Positions 1-9,522 of a stretch of DNA of 64,000 nt are shown here, piece by piece (position 1 is the first letter of the stretch; each line of letters opens with the position of its first letter). This DNA is from an uncultured Lachnoclostridium sp. (GTDB lineage: Bacteria > Bacillota > Clostridia > Lachnospirales > Lachnospiraceae): contig CAKNJS010000006.1 in assembly GCA_930986645.1 (NCBI GenBank), positions 31,430-95,429 on the forward strand, read 5' to 3'. The notes under the pieces are model-generated. The model was given only the letters and a program-made list of their open reading frames with translations. It searched no databases and was not told where the DNA came from. Position numbers and translations under genes: made by a program.

Positions 1-1425
1 ATATGCATAGTCTTTGATAAAATCATCATAGCCGATCCTTTTTCGTATATACTGAATCCCCGCATACGGAGCCATTTTCGCCAGCATTTTCACATCCCAC
101 TCAAACTGGTCAACTCTGTCCATCATCCAGTCCTTGTCACAGTAGAATTTCCGGATCTCCTCAAATGAAATCTCTCTCCCCGTCAGGCTGTCCCTTCCGA
201 TATACCGTTTCGGCCGGTTCATTACCTGAAGGAAGTCCCTTCTCTCTCTCTTTCCCAGCGCCAGCCGCATATATGCCTGAATATCCTTCGCTATAAAATG
301 ATTGTATATATTAGGGAGATGTTCCTTCATCTGAAACGGGATACGGCGTTCGATCAGTTCTTCGACTACAGGTCTCGCATCTGTATGTATCCGGAAAAGC
401 ACCGCCGTTTCTTCCGGCTCATACCCGGCATCAATACGCTTTTCAATCTCATCCGCAACATAACCGGCTTCCTCGGCCGGATCTTTTAATTCCTGAATAT
501 GCAGACATTTTCCCCGTTCTTTCACTGCCGTCAGGTCCTTGTAAAACCGTCTCTGGTTGTGACTGATCAGTTTCAGAGAATTTCTGACGATATTCCCGGT
601 GGAACGGTAATTTTTACCGAGGGTAATCTGCCTTGCATCAGGATAATCTTTCAGAAATTGGAACATAAGTTCAGAATCAGCCCCGCGGAATCCATAGATT
701 GCCTGATCATCATCGCCCACAACATAAAGATTGTTTTCCGGAAGCGCAAGCATACGGATCACATCATACTGCACCCGGTTAATATCCTGAAATTCGTCTA
801 CCAGAATATACTTGAACTTCTTCTGCCACAGTTCCAATACATCCGGCCTTGATTCAAACAATTCATAACACACGACAAGCATATCATCAAAGTCTATTTT
901 TCTGAGCGATTTTCTTCGTTCTTCGTATGCTCTGTATATCTCTCTGAATGCTTCTGCATTGACTTTTGCTGACACAAACTCGTCTAAAGGCAGTCTGTTG
1001 TTTTTGATCTTCCCGATTTCTTCCGCGATATCCTGCAGGAAATCCTCTTCGTCAAACACTTCAAGTTCCTGTCTGGATATGACTTCTCTGAGTATCTGGT
1101 ATTTTTCTTCTTCCGACAGAATGTTGCGGCTGTCCATCCTGTAGGCCCACTTTAATATGCCATAATAAATCCCGTGAAAGGTGCCGGCTGTCACGGGAAT
1201 ACTTTTACTGCCCATCAGGGCGCTCAGTCTTGTTTTCATCTCGGTGGCAGCATAACGGGTAAATGTTACAACAAGAATTTCCTCCGGCTTTACGCCGCAT
1301 TTCTCAATCAGCCAGCGGATCCTGTTTACGATCGTAAGCGTCTTACCCGAACCGGGCCCTGCCAGTACCTGACAGGGCCCGGTTCCATGAATGACCGCCT
1401 CTTTCTGCCTCTCATTAAATTTCAT
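1..1425 (-). CDS. UvrD/Rep-family superfamily 1 ATP-dependent DNA helicase (3' end cut by window)
   Basis: This gene is missing from the ORF track because its stop lies beyond base 1. Translating the minus strand from the ATG at 1425 ([11 protein letters not shown]) gives a continuous frame of about 475 residues. It carries SF1A motifs in order: Q-motif-like start, Walker A ([11 protein letters not shown]), Walker B with DEFQD, then [14 protein letters not shown], and a motif IV-like LGKNYRST. These define a 3'-5' helicase of the UvrD/PcrA/Rep group acting in DNA repair or replication restart. The start overlaps the end of gltX by 11 bases, so translation is probably coupled. Whether it is the housekeeping PcrA or a shorter paralogue cannot be decided without the C-terminus. 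Confidence 0.9.
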   Translation of the reverse strand, partial: MKFNERQKEAVIHGTGPCQVLAGPGSGKTLTIVNRIRWLIEKCGVKPEEILVVTFTRYAATEMKTRLSALMGSKSIPVTAGTFHGIYYGILKWAYRMDSRNILSEEEKYQILREVISRQELEVFDEEDFLQDIAEEIGKIKNNRLPLDEFVSAKVNAEAFREIYRAYEERRKSLRKIDFDDMLVVCYELFESRPDVLELWQKKFKYILVDEFQDINRVQYDVIRMLALPENNLYVVGDDDQAIYGFRGADSELMFQFLKDYPDARQITLGKNYRSTGNIVRNSLKLISHNQRRFYKDLTAVKERGKCLHIQELKDPAEEAGYVADEIEKRIDAGYEPEETAVLFRIHTDARPVVEELIERRIPFQMKEHLPNIYNHFIAKDIQAYMRLALGKRERRDFLQVMNRPKRYIGRDSLTGREISFEEIRKFYCDKDWMMDRVDQFEWDVKMLAKMAPYAGIQYIRKRIGYDDFIKDYAY

Positions 1426-2878
1426 GTAATTTCTCAATTCCTCTGCGGATCCTGCGAAGAGATTCCTCTTTTCCGAACACTTCCATCAGCTCAGTCGCGC
1501 CTCCCGGTGTGCTCTGCTTGCCTGAAACAGCCGTTCTCAAGGGCCACATCACATATCCGATCTTATAACCTTTTTCTCCTGCAAATCCTTTCAGCATCTC
1601 AAAGAGGGCATCATTGCTGAAGTCCTCCTGTGCCTCAAGGAGCGGAAGCACTTCCTCCAGCAGTGCAAGTCCTTTTTCCGGATCCGTCTTCATCTTCTTA
1701 TGTCTGTAGAGCTCACAGTCATAATCCGGAAGCTCTTCGATAAAATCAATCTGGTCATTTATATCCGGGAATATTTCAATTCTTGTTTTCACAAGCGCCG
1801 CTATCTTCTTAAGGTCATAATCCTTCGTAACCGTCTTTCTGATATACGGCTCAGCCATCTCGTAAAATCTGTCGAAATCCATCGCCTTCAAATATTCCCC
1901 GTTCATCCACTTCAGCTTCGTCGTATCAAACACAGCCGGCGATTTGCTCATATGACGGTAGTCGAATTCTTTCACCAGTTCTTCAAGAGAGAAGATCTCG
2001 CAGTTATCTGACGGGCACCATCCGAGAAGAGCCACATAGTTGACAACTGCTTCCGAGACAAACCCCTGATCGATCAGATCTTCATAAGAAGAATGTCCGC
2101 TTCTCTTGCTCAGCTTCTTGTGATTTTCATCTGTAATAAGAGGACAGTGGACGTATACCGGCACTTCCCATCCAAACGCATCATAGAGGCGGTTGTATTT
2201 CGGGGCGGATGCCAGATACTCGTTCCCTCTCACAACGTGTGTGATTCCCATCAGATGGTCATCCACTACATTTGCAAAATTATAAGTGGGAAACCCGTCT
2301 GATTTAATCAGGATCATATCATCCAGCTCTGCATTTGGGACCGTAATATCCCCGTATATTTCATCATGAAATGTAGTCACGCCTTCATTGGGCACGTTCA
2401 GGCGGATTACCCACGGCTTCCCGGCTGCCAGATTCGCCTCCACCTCTTCACGGCTCAGACCGAGGCAGTGCTTATCATATACGACAATGTCTGTTCCGTC
2501 CTCGGAGACCGACGTCTTTAAAGACTCAAGACGCTCTTTATCACAGAAGCAGTAGTATGCGTCCCCCTGCTCCACAAGCTGTTTTGCATACTTCAGATAT
2601 ATTCCCTCAGCCTGTCTCTCACTCTGGATATAAGGACCGTATCCTCCATCCTTATCCGGTCCTTCGTCATGAACCAGTCCGGTCTTTGCCAGTGTTCTGT
2701 ATATAATGTCCGTAGCTCCTTCCACATAGCGTTCCTGATCCGTATCCTCCACACGGAGAATAAAATCTCCTCCTTCGTGTTTCGCGATCAGATACGCGTA
2801 AAGCGCTGTTCTTAAGTTGCCCACATGCATCCGGCCTGTCGGGCTGGGTGCGAATCTTGTTCTTACTCGGTTGCTCAT
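1415..2878 (-). CDS. gltX: Glutamyl-tRNA synthetase (GluRS)
   Basis: Class I aminoacyl-tRNA synthetase of 487 residues that charges tRNA-Glu. The N-terminus holds the HIGH-type signature ([19 protein letters not shown]), and the KMSKS-type loop appears as KLSKRSGH around residue 255. The remainder is the helical anticodon-binding domain. Length is normal for bacterial GluRS. I saw no glutaminyl-tRNA synthetase here. If none exists elsewhere, this enzyme may also misacylate tRNA-Gln for GatCAB amidation, as in many Firmicutes (inference). It sits second in an operon between the sirtuin-like gene (22-bp gap) and the helicase (11-base overlap). Confidence 0.96.
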   Translation of the reverse strand: MSNRVRTRFAPSPTGRMHVGNLRTALYAYLIAKHEGGDFILRVEDTDQERYVEGATDIIYRTLAKTGLVHDEGPDKDGGYGPYIQSERQAEGIYLKYAKQLVEQGDAYYCFCDKERLESLKTSVSEDGTDIVVYDKHCLGLSREEVEANLAAGKPWVIRLNVPNEGVTTFHDEIYGDITVPNAELDDMILIKSDGFPTYNFANVVDDHLMGITHVVRGNEYLASAPKYNRLYDAFGWEVPVYVHCPLITDENHKKLSKRSGHSSYEDLIDQGFVSEAVVNYVALLGWCPSDNCEIFSLEELVKEFDYRHMSKSPAVFDTTKLKWMNGEYLKAMDFDRFYEMAEPYIRKTVTKDYDLKKIAALVKTRIEIFPDINDQIDFIEELPDYDCELYRHKKMKTDPEKGLALLEEVLPLLEAQEDFSNDALFEMLKGFAGEKGYKIGYVMWPLRTAVSGKQSTPGGATELMEVFGKEESLRRIRRGIEKLHEI

Positions 2879-2900
2879 TTTCTCTCTCCAATTTCAGTCT

Positions 2901-3650
2901 TTAAATATTTTCTTTCTTATATTCAGATACCATGCTGGCAAGGAATTCATCGCTCCGTCCGCGGATCACAATATCCGCCCTCTGATCCGAATAATGTTCT
3001 GTCTCTGTTACCAGAATCAGATTCGGTCCGGTATAATACTGAATCAGCTGGCTGCACAGAGGGGTTGTCAGATTTGCCCCCAGTACCAGCAGCGTATCCG
3101 CCTTCTCCACTTCCTGCGCGGCCTGTGTCATAACTGCATTATTAATCATCTCGCCGAACAGACACACCTGAGGGCGGATCGCCGTCATGCACTTTTCGCA
3201 GAGCGGCACACCTTTTGCAGCTTTTATATACTCTATCGGATATTTTCTCCCGCACACGGGACACGCATTGTCAAACACCGTGCCTTTCATATTCAGGACA
3301 TTTCTGCATCCGGCTCGATCCTCAAGTCCTGCAATGCGCCGGGTTATGATCGAATCGATAAGTCCGTAATCCTGCAGTTCCTTAAGAGCCAGAAATCCCT
3401 TTCCCGGGGAGACTTCTGCTGCTTTCAGGATAACTTCTTTGTAAAAGCGGAAAAACAGTTCCTTTCTTGCCGAATAGAAAGCACTGCTGAATATTTCCTC
3501 AAAGGAATATCCGTACTTTTCTTCGATCTCATAGGATTCCTGTCCGTCACGCAGAAGCGGATACCCGCTCTCCGCCATCAGACCTGCACCGCTTAAAACC
3601 ACGGTATAACTGCTGTCCTTCAAAATCTGAAGCATATTTTTTTCTCTCAT
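2901..3650 (-). CDS. Sirtuin (Sir2)-fold protein lacking canonical catalytic residues
   Basis: A 249-residue protein with a recognisable Sir2 layout: a Rossmann GAG motif (VVLSGAGLMAESGYPLLR), a two-CxxC zinc module (CPVC and CEKC) and an IRPQVCLFGE segment matching the family's RPxVVxFGE. Positions that normally carry out NAD-dependent deacylation differ. The TQNID motif reads TRRIA, and the catalytic ELHG reads NMKG, so His is replaced by Lys. The fold and perhaps nucleotide binding are retained, but classical deacetylation looks unlikely (inference). The ATG at 3650 follows GGAGGGG with good spacing. First gene of the operon with gltX and the helicase. An ADP-ribose-binding or regulatory role is possible but unproven. 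Confidence 0.8.
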   Translation of the reverse strand: MREKNMLQILKDSSYTVVLSGAGLMAESGYPLLRDGQESYEIEEKYGYSFEEIFSSAFYSARKELFFRFYKEVILKAAEVSPGKGFLALKELQDYGLIDSIITRRIAGLEDRAGCRNVLNMKGTVFDNACPVCGRKYPIEYIKAAKGVPLCEKCMTAIRPQVCLFGEMINNAVMTQAAQEVEKADTLLVLGANLTTPLCSQLIQYYTGPNLILVTETEHYSDQRADIVIRGRSDEFLASMVSEYKKENI

Positions 3651-3712
3651 AGAAGTCCCCTCCCTTCTGCCGCCGCAAATGCCGGCAGACCATGTTTCTG
3701 TAATATATCGAT

Positions 3713-3741
3713 ATTATAAAACAATTCGAAGGAATCTTCAA
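3713..3741 (-). promoter_or_regulatory. Sigma-A-type promoter of the sirtuin-gltX-helicase operon
   Basis: On the minus strand TTGAAG and TATAAT are separated by exactly 17 bp, ending about 60 bp before the sirtuin ATG. It lies immediately after the stop of the leucine-rich-repeat gene, so the operon has its own promoter. Confidence 0.7.
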
Positions 3742-3746
3742 CAATC

Positions 3747-4769
3747 CTATGGCGTTTCTCTGACAAGCAGCTCAATGTCCTCCGGAAGCCCCGTTGAATC
3801 TATAATCGGGCAGGCAGCCGCATCTATCGTTTCCAGCTGTGAACCGTCAAATGCCCCGGCAGCAAAACGCTCAACATGGGACGGAACTTTATAAGTCCCG
3901 GTTCTTCCGGCGGGGAAAGCAAGGATGCACGATCCGTTTTCCGAATAGAGTATTCCTTGTTCTGCATAATACTCTCCCGAAGGCGCCATCTCATACCACT
4001 CTATATTGGAAAGCCCTGAAAAAGCTCCCTCTTCAATATATGTAATATTAGACGGAATACGCATCTCGCGCACCTCAGGAAATCCTGCCGCAAATGTACC
4101 TGCAGCAATTCCCGTGCATCCCTCAGACGGCAGTTCCAGATATTCGTCAGCCGCAATAAGAGCCGGATCGGCAACTCCGTAAATCATCCCTGTGTCGTTG
4201 ACAAGGAACCCGTTCACCACGCCCGCCGGCGGTCCGGCCGGACTTTCCGGAGGGATGACCGCCTCCGGATCTGTTTCTTCTCCCTCATATCCGTCCATCC
4301 CGGTATCAGCCGCCGTATTTCCAGCTTCTCCGGATATTGTACTTTCCGAAGTACCAAAGTGCTGTTCTGCCGGCGGCACCGCAGATATATTCATACTGTC
4401 TTCCGCCGTCATTACCGGGCTTGCGTCTCCTTGTTTATCTGATTCCGGATAAACAGGCACATCTTCCGCCGTTATATTTCTATTCACGGGCACTGCTGTA
4501 TCTCTCTCATTCACATCTGCTGTCTCCGGCACCGGCATTACGGAAGGCAGCCATGTAATGTCCGCAGTTTCCGACATTCCGTTTCCCGCTTCATATACCG
4601 CATTTCCCGCGTCAGGCGCTTTGTCACCCTGAACCGGTCTTCTGCCGGTATACACTCCCGCGGCCATAATCAGAAAAGCCGCAAATACGACTAAAACTTT
4701 AGAGATTCTGGGCGCAGCCTCCGCCGAAAATCTTTCTCTGTAAAGTGTCCCGCACAATTCCATTTCCAT
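3747..4769 (-). CDS. Membrane-anchored or secreted protein with BspA-type leucine-rich repeats
   Basis: Predicted 340-residue surface protein. A short cytoplasmic stretch is followed by one hydrophobic segment (VLVVFAAFLIMAAGVY, about residues 26-42). Next comes a roughly 150-residue low-complexity linker rich in Pro, Ser, Glu and Asp. The C-terminal third resembles BspA/TpL-type repeats (FPEVREMRIPSNITYIEEGAFSG; VPSHVERFAAGAFDG), which often mediate binding on gut bacterial surfaces. I chose the ATG at 4769 because AAAGGACAGGG sits just upstream and because the longer track ORF would run through the purB terminator. No catalytic domain is visible and the ligand is unknown. Confidence 0.72.
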   Translation of the reverse strand: MEMELCGTLYRERFSAEAAPRISKVLVVFAAFLIMAAGVYTGRRPVQGDKAPDAGNAVYEAGNGMSETADITWLPSVMPVPETADVNERDTAVPVNRNITAEDVPVYPESDKQGDASPVMTAEDSMNISAVPPAEQHFGTSESTISGEAGNTAADTGMDGYEGEETDPEAVIPPESPAGPPAGVVNGFLVNDTGMIYGVADPALIAADEYLELPSEGCTGIAAGTFAAGFPEVREMRIPSNITYIEEGAFSGLSNIEWYEMAPSGEYYAEQGILYSENGSCILAFPAGRTGTYKVPSHVERFAAGAFDGSQLETIDAAACPIIDSTGLPEDIELLVRETP

Positions 4770-4842
4770 CCCTGTCCTTTCTTCACCACAACACATATGG
4801 AAAATATTTCCATTTATTTTGCCAGAAAATAAGATATCAGAG

Positions 4843-4878
4843 AAAAAGGAATGCCGCAATCATTCGCAACATTCCTTT
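4843..4878 (-). terminator. Rho-independent terminator of purF-purB
   Basis: Minus-strand hairpin with perfectly paired AAAGGAATG/CATTCCTTT outer arms plus four further inner pairs, two of them G-U, followed by a T-rich tail. It lies about 45 bp past the purB stop. Confidence 0.75.
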
Positions 4879-4921
4879 GCATTTTTCTGTATTATTTATA
4901 AACTGCCCGGAAACCTGCCTG

Positions 4922-6355
4922 TCAGACATTGATCTGTGCTGTCATTCCGAGAACTTCTTTATTTTCTTCAAGAAGCGGGTTAATCACGTTTTTCAGATAT
5001 GCTTCTACCTGTTCTTTGGCGCGTCCCACATATCTGGACGGATCCATCGTCTTCTGAAGATCTTCAAGGCTTAAATTAAATGCCGGATCTGCCGCGATCA
5101 GTTCAAGCAGATTATTATCCAGACCTTTTTCTTTTACATTTCTTCCTGCTTCCATGGAAAGCTCACGGATACGCTCGTGCAGTTCCTGCCTGTCTCCGCC
5201 GGCTTTTACCGCATCCATCATGATATTCTCTGTAGCCATAAACGGAAGCTCAGCCATGAGATGTTTCTCGATTACCTTCGGATATACAACAAGACCGTCT
5301 ACCACGTTCAGACACAGATCCAGAATGCCGTCAATGGCAAGGAAACCTTCCGGGACACTCAGACGCTTGTTTGCGGAATCATCCAGAGTACGCTCAAACC
5401 ACTGTGTCGCCGATGTGACAGCCGGATTAAGCGCATCGATCATCACATAACGTGACAGGGATGCGATCCGCTCGCTTCTCATCGGATTTCTCTTATATGC
5501 CATAGCAGAAGAACCGATCTGTGTCTTCTCAAACGGTTCCTCGATTTCCTTCAGATGCTGAAGAAGACGGATATCATTTGAAAATTTGTGGGCGCTTGCA
5601 GCAATTCCCGCGAGCACGTTCAGAACCCGTGTATCTACTTTTCTTGAGTATGTCTGTCCGGAAACCGGATAGCACGCCTTGAATCCCATTTTCTCGGCAA
5701 TCATCGGATCGATCTTGTCAATTGTCTCCTGATCCCCGTCAAAAAGTTCAAGAAAGCTTGCCTGTGTTCCTGTAGTTCCCTTAGAGCCAAGGAGCTTCAG
5801 GCTGCCCAGCACATAATCCAGATCTTCCAGATCCATCTCAAACTCCTGCATCCACAGGGTAGCGCGTTTTCCTACTGTCGTCGGCTGCGCCGGCTGGAAA
5901 TGGGTAAATGCGAGAGTCGGCTGGCTCTTCTGTGCATCCGCGAATTTTGCAAGCTCCGCGATTACGTTGATCAGTTTCTTTCTCACCAGCTTCAATGCCT
6001 CAGACATGATAATAATATCCGTATTGTCTCCGACATAACAGGATGTGGCGCCCAGATGGATAATTCCCTTTGCCTTCGGGCACTGCACGCCGTACGCATA
6101 AACGTGGGACATAACATCGTGACGGACAACTTTTTCACGTTCCTTTGCCACATCATAATTGATATCATCCGCATGGCTTTTCAGCTCCTCGATCTGCTCA
6201 TCCGTGATATTAAGTCCCAGCTCTTTCTCGGTTTCCGCCAGAGCGATCCAGAGTTTTCTCCATGTACGGAATTTCTTGTCCGGTGAAAAGATATACTGCA
6301 TCTCCTTACTTGCATAGCGCTCTGAAAGCGGGCTGACATAGCGGTCATTTGACAT
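4922..6355 (-). CDS. purB: Adenylosuccinate lyase
   Basis: Fumarase/aspartase-superfamily lyase of 477 residues. It cleaves SAICAR to AICAR in purine synthesis and adenylosuccinate to AMP. The superfamily signature appears as GSSAMAYKRNPMRSE around residue 282, giving the flexible loop with the catalytic serine. TSCYVGDNTD and THFQPAQPTT provide other active-site segments. Length matches the roughly 475-residue PurB class. The start follows GGAGAAC, and the gene is 54 bp downstream of purF, so the two are probably co-transcribed as part of the purine pathway. Confidence 0.95.
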   Translation of the reverse strand: MSNDRYVSPLSERYASKEMQYIFSPDKKFRTWRKLWIALAETEKELGLNITDEQIEELKSHADDINYDVAKEREKVVRHDVMSHVYAYGVQCPKAKGIIHLGATSCYVGDNTDIIIMSEALKLVRKKLINVIAELAKFADAQKSQPTLAFTHFQPAQPTTVGKRATLWMQEFEMDLEDLDYVLGSLKLLGSKGTTGTQASFLELFDGDQETIDKIDPMIAEKMGFKACYPVSGQTYSRKVDTRVLNVLAGIAASAHKFSNDIRLLQHLKEIEEPFEKTQIGSSAMAYKRNPMRSERIASLSRYVMIDALNPAVTSATQWFERTLDDSANKRLSVPEGFLAIDGILDLCLNVVDGLVVYPKVIEKHLMAELPFMATENIMMDAVKAGGDRQELHERIRELSMEAGRNVKEKGLDNNLLELIAADPAFNLSLEDLQKTMDPSRYVGRAKEQVEAYLKNVINPLLEENKEVLGMTAQINV

Positions 6356-6409
6356 AATTTTGTTCTCCTTTTCTTAATTTATAACACAGCAGCTCCCTGC
6401 CGTATCGTT

Positions 6410-7837
6410 CTACTCAAAAGCGTGGCTGATATCCTCATTCGGAACTTCCATAGGATACTGCCCGGTAAAGCATGCGTCACAGAACTTTAATTCTCCGACC
6501 ATATCTTTCAGCTTGCTGATCTCCATATATCCGAGAGAATCGGCACCGATCATCTGACGGATCTGCTCCGGTGTATGCGAGTGTGCGATCAGCTGGTCGT
6601 CGGACGGGACATCCGTTCCGAAATAACACGGATGAAGGAACGGAGGCGAACTGATTCTCACATGGACTTCTGTCGCGCCTGCATTTTTCAGCATCCTGAT
6701 AATATTGGCACAGGTCGTCCCCCTTACGATGGAATCATCCACCATAACGATTCTTTTTCCCCGTACTACTTCCGGGATTACATTCAGCTTAATCTTAACA
6801 CTGGACTCGCGGTCACTTTGTTTCGGCTTGATAAATGTACGCCCCACATAGCTGTTCTTGTGAAAGGCCATCCCGTATGGTATTCCTGAATACTCGGAGT
6901 AACCCTTGGCCGCTACAAGTCCCGAATCCGGCACGCCCACCACAAGATCGGCATCCACCGGATAAGACTCTGCCAGTGCCTTTCCCGCCAGAATCCGGGA
7001 GTGGTACACATTGACCCCGTCAAGCGTACTGTCTGTACGGGCAAAATAAATGTATTCGAAGATACATCTTGCCTGCTTCTCATCCGGAATTGCCATGCTC
7101 ATATCAGATGCAATTCCGTCCCTCGTGATCGTTACGATCTCGCCCGGTTTTACATCTCTGACAAATTCAGCATCGACCGCCGTAATTGCACAGCTCTCGG
7201 ATGCAAGGAAATAAGTGTTGTCCCTTTTTCCAATACACAGCGGCTTCAGTCCGAAAGGATCTCTCGCACCGATCATCTTGCGCGGGCTGTTCACAACGAG
7301 TGCATAAGCTCCCCTGATCTTCTTCATCGCATTTTTCACTGCTTCTTCCGCAGTTCTCGTGTTCAGCCGCTCTCTGGCTATGTGATATGCGATCACCTCG
7401 GAATCGATCGTGGTCTGGAAGATTGCCCCCGTATATTCCAGCTCTCTTCTCAGCTCGATCGCGTTGACCAGATTCCCGTTATGGGCAATGGCCAGCGTTC
7501 CTTTTACATAATTGATCACAAGGGGCTGTGCATTCTCTACTCTGGTTCCCCCTGCAGTAGAATAGCGTACATGCCCGACTCCCAGATTACCCTTAAGCTC
7601 AGAGAGAGTGTCTTCGTCAAACACATCATTTACATGTCCCAGCCCTTTTTTCGACAGGACTCTCCGCTGTCCTTCCGTATCAGTCACTGCAATGCCGCAG
7701 CTCTCCTGACCTCTGTGCTGCAGTGCAAACAGTCCGTAATAAATCGACGGCGCCACATCGCGCCCGTCCATATCGTAAGCCCCGAAGACTCCGCATTCCT
7801 CGCCAAGCCCTGTAGTGACTCTTTCAAAATTATCCAT
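6410..7837 (-). CDS. purF: Amidophosphoribosyltransferase (first step of purine synthesis)
   Basis: This 475-residue enzyme transfers glutamine-derived ammonia to PRPP to make phosphoribosylamine. The N-terminus has a short propeptide followed by ECGVFG, whose Cys15 would be the nucleophile of the Ntn glutaminase domain. The PRPP loop appears as IVMVDDSIVRGTT around residue 360. Cysteines in KQARCIFEY, HPCYFGTD and FCDACFTG match the four that bind a 4Fe-4S cluster in Bacillus subtilis PurF, so an oxygen-sensitive enzyme of that type is expected. It is the first gene of a purF-purB unit. Confidence 0.96.
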   Translation of the reverse strand: MDNFERVTTGLGEECGVFGAYDMDGRDVAPSIYYGLFALQHRGQESCGIAVTDTEGQRRVLSKKGLGHVNDVFDEDTLSELKGNLGVGHVRYSTAGGTRVENAQPLVINYVKGTLAIAHNGNLVNAIELRRELEYTGAIFQTTIDSEVIAYHIARERLNTRTAEEAVKNAMKKIRGAYALVVNSPRKMIGARDPFGLKPLCIGKRDNTYFLASESCAITAVDAEFVRDVKPGEIVTITRDGIASDMSMAIPDEKQARCIFEYIYFARTDSTLDGVNVYHSRILAGKALAESYPVDADLVVGVPDSGLVAAKGYSEYSGIPYGMAFHKNSYVGRTFIKPKQSDRESSVKIKLNVIPEVVRGKRIVMVDDSIVRGTTCANIIRMLKNAGATEVHVRISSPPFLHPCYFGTDVPSDDQLIAHSHTPEQIRQMIGADSLGYMEISKLKDMVGELKFCDACFTGQYPMEVPNEDISHAFE

Positions 7838-7864
7838 TTAATTTCACTCCTTATTGCAAACTCG

Positions 7865-7893
7865 ATTATAATATAAGGCAGGTGGAAAATCAA
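7865..7893 (-). promoter_or_regulatory. purF promoter
   Basis: TTGATT and TATAAT are separated by 17 bp on the minus strand. The predicted leader is only about 20 nt, so no room remains for a purine riboswitch. Any PurR-type control would have to act at DNA level. Confidence 0.75.
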
Positions 7894-8010
7894 CATTCCC
7901 CCCTGCCCTGTATCTCTCCGGTTCATTATTTTATTTCCGGACTTTTTATAAGTTTTTCTAATATATACACTGTAATTTATCGATTTTGCATATAAACCCG
8001 GCACTGTACG

Positions 8011-8796
8011 TCAGCCATTTGTATAACGTGACAAAAATTGTTTTGTTCGTTCTTCCTTTGGATTTTCAAACACTTCTTCCGGTGTTCCGCATTCAAGAAT
8101 ACGGCCGTCATCCATAAAAATCACCTGACTTGAGACATCTCTCGCAAAGGCCATCTCATGTGTAACAATGATCATTGTCGTCTCCTGCTCCGCAAGTCCC
8201 TTGATCACCTTGAGGACCTCTCCTGTAAGCTCAGGATCGAGCGCGGACGTAGGTTCATCGAAACAGAGGATGTCCGGCTTTAAGGCAAGCGCTCTTGCGA
8301 TTGCAACGCGCTGGCACTGTCCGCCCGAAAGCTGATGCGGATAATTGTTGATCCTGTCGGAAAGTCCCATCTGATCCAGAAGAGCCTTTGCCTCCCGTTC
8401 GATCTGTTCATGGATTTCTTTTTTTCTCGCCTTATAGTCCGGTTTTTCTTTCGCCAGAAGTTCCTTTGCCAGCATCACATTCTGAAGAGCCGTATACTGC
8501 GGGAAAAGATTAAAAGACTGAAATACAAGTCCAAAGTGAAGACGTTTTCTCCGGATCTCACTTTCCTGACGCGTCTGAGGATTCGCAGCGTCAAACAATG
8601 TCTCCCCGTTCACACGGATCACTCCGCCGTCCGGCTGCTCCAGAAAATTCAGACAGCGCAGCAGCGTTGTCTTTCCGCTTCCGGATGAACCGATCATGGA
8701 GAGTACTTTTCCTTTTTCCAGTGAAAAGCTGATATCCTTTAATACTTCTGTATTTCCAAAACTTTTACTTATATGCTGTACTTCCAATATTGCCAT
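8011..8796 (-). CDS. Polar amino acid ABC transporter, ATP-binding subunit
   Basis: Cytoplasmic ATPase of 261 residues in the GlnQ/HisP group, powering amino acid import. Walker A is [11 protein letters not shown] near residue 36, the ABC signature is LSGGQCQR, and Walker B is [13 protein letters not shown], followed by the H-loop (TH). Distal gene of a three-gene importer, 12 bp after the permease. Substrate cannot be read from the ATPase. Confidence 0.93.
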   Translation of the reverse strand: MAILEVQHISKSFGNTEVLKDISFSLEKGKVLSMIGSSGSGKTTLLRCLNFLEQPDGGVIRVNGETLFDAANPQTRQESEIRRKRLHFGLVFQSFNLFPQYTALQNVMLAKELLAKEKPDYKARKKEIHEQIEREAKALLDQMGLSDRINNYPHQLSGGQCQRVAIARALALKPDILCFDEPTSALDPELTGEVLKVIKGLAEQETTMIIVTHEMAFARDVSSQVIFMDDGRILECGTPEEVFENPKEERTKQFLSRYTNG

Positions 8797-8808
8797 AGTT
8801 CGCGCCTC

Positions 8809-9492
8809 CTATCTGAAATATTCCAGTTTTCTCTCAAGACGTCCCAGAAGGACCGTCAGAATGCCGTTAAAGATCAGATAGTAAACTGCCGTGAAAAACA
8901 GCGGCCAGATTACGCCGGCAATCCCCATATTGCCTTTCATAAACGACTGGCCTGCCCAGATGACTTCCTGAAGCGCAATAATACGGGAAAGTGATGTATC
9001 CTTTACCAATGTAATAATCTCATTGGACATAGGCGGCACGATCCTCTTGATCATCTGAAGCAGCTTGACCTTGAAGAAAATCTGGCTTTTTGTCATGCCG
9101 AGCACAAGCCCTGCCTCTTCCTGGCCTTTTGGCACACCCTGAATTCCTCCTCTGTAGATTTCCGAGAAATAACAGGAGTAGTTGAAGATAAATGCGACGG
9201 AAGCCGCCATAAACCTTCCGCTCTCGCCGCCGCCCCATATATTATTGCCTCCTACCAGTCCGGGCATAAAATATATGATCAAAAGCTGGATCATCAGAGG
9301 GGTTCCTCTGATGATCCACACAATGATCTTCGTAAAGTAACTCAACGGTTTAAAACGGGACATGGATCCGAAGGAAATAATAAGTCCCAATGGAATTGCT
9401 CCCAGAAGCGTCACAAAAAACAGCTTCAGCGTCTGCAGGAATCCTCCGTTTAATGCCCCAACAACAATAGGAAACTGTTCTGAAAATGTCAT
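8809..9492 (-). CDS. Polar amino acid ABC transporter, permease
   Basis: Membrane subunit of 227 residues in the HisMQ family. Hydrophobic segments are visible near residues 17-43, 58-76, 90-110 and 180-215. The EAA loop that docks with the ATPase reads EEAGLVLGMTKSQIFFKVKL. A single permease gene suggests a homodimeric channel. It lies between the binding-protein gene (30-bp gap) and the ATPase gene. Confidence 0.92.
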   Translation of the reverse strand: MTFSEQFPIVVGALNGGFLQTLKLFFVTLLGAIPLGLIISFGSMSRFKPLSYFTKIIVWIIRGTPLMIQLLIIYFMPGLVGGNNIWGGGESGRFMAASVAFIFNYSCYFSEIYRGGIQGVPKGQEEAGLVLGMTKSQIFFKVKLLQMIKRIVPPMSNEIITLVKDTSLSRIIALQEVIWAGQSFMKGNMGIAGVIWPLFFTAVYYLIFNGILTVLLGRLERKLEYFR

Positions 9493-9522
9493 AAAATTAC
9501 TCCGTCCGTACTATAGTCTTCT

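Noticed and set aside
4770-4859. Upstream extension of the leucine-rich-repeat ORF to 4859
   Set aside because: The extension would overlap the purB terminator, and a proper ribosome-binding site exists for the ATG at 4769.
7838-8010. Purine riboswitch before purF
   Set aside because: The promoter sits about 20 nt from the ATG, leaving no space, and the conserved purine-riboswitch core was not found.
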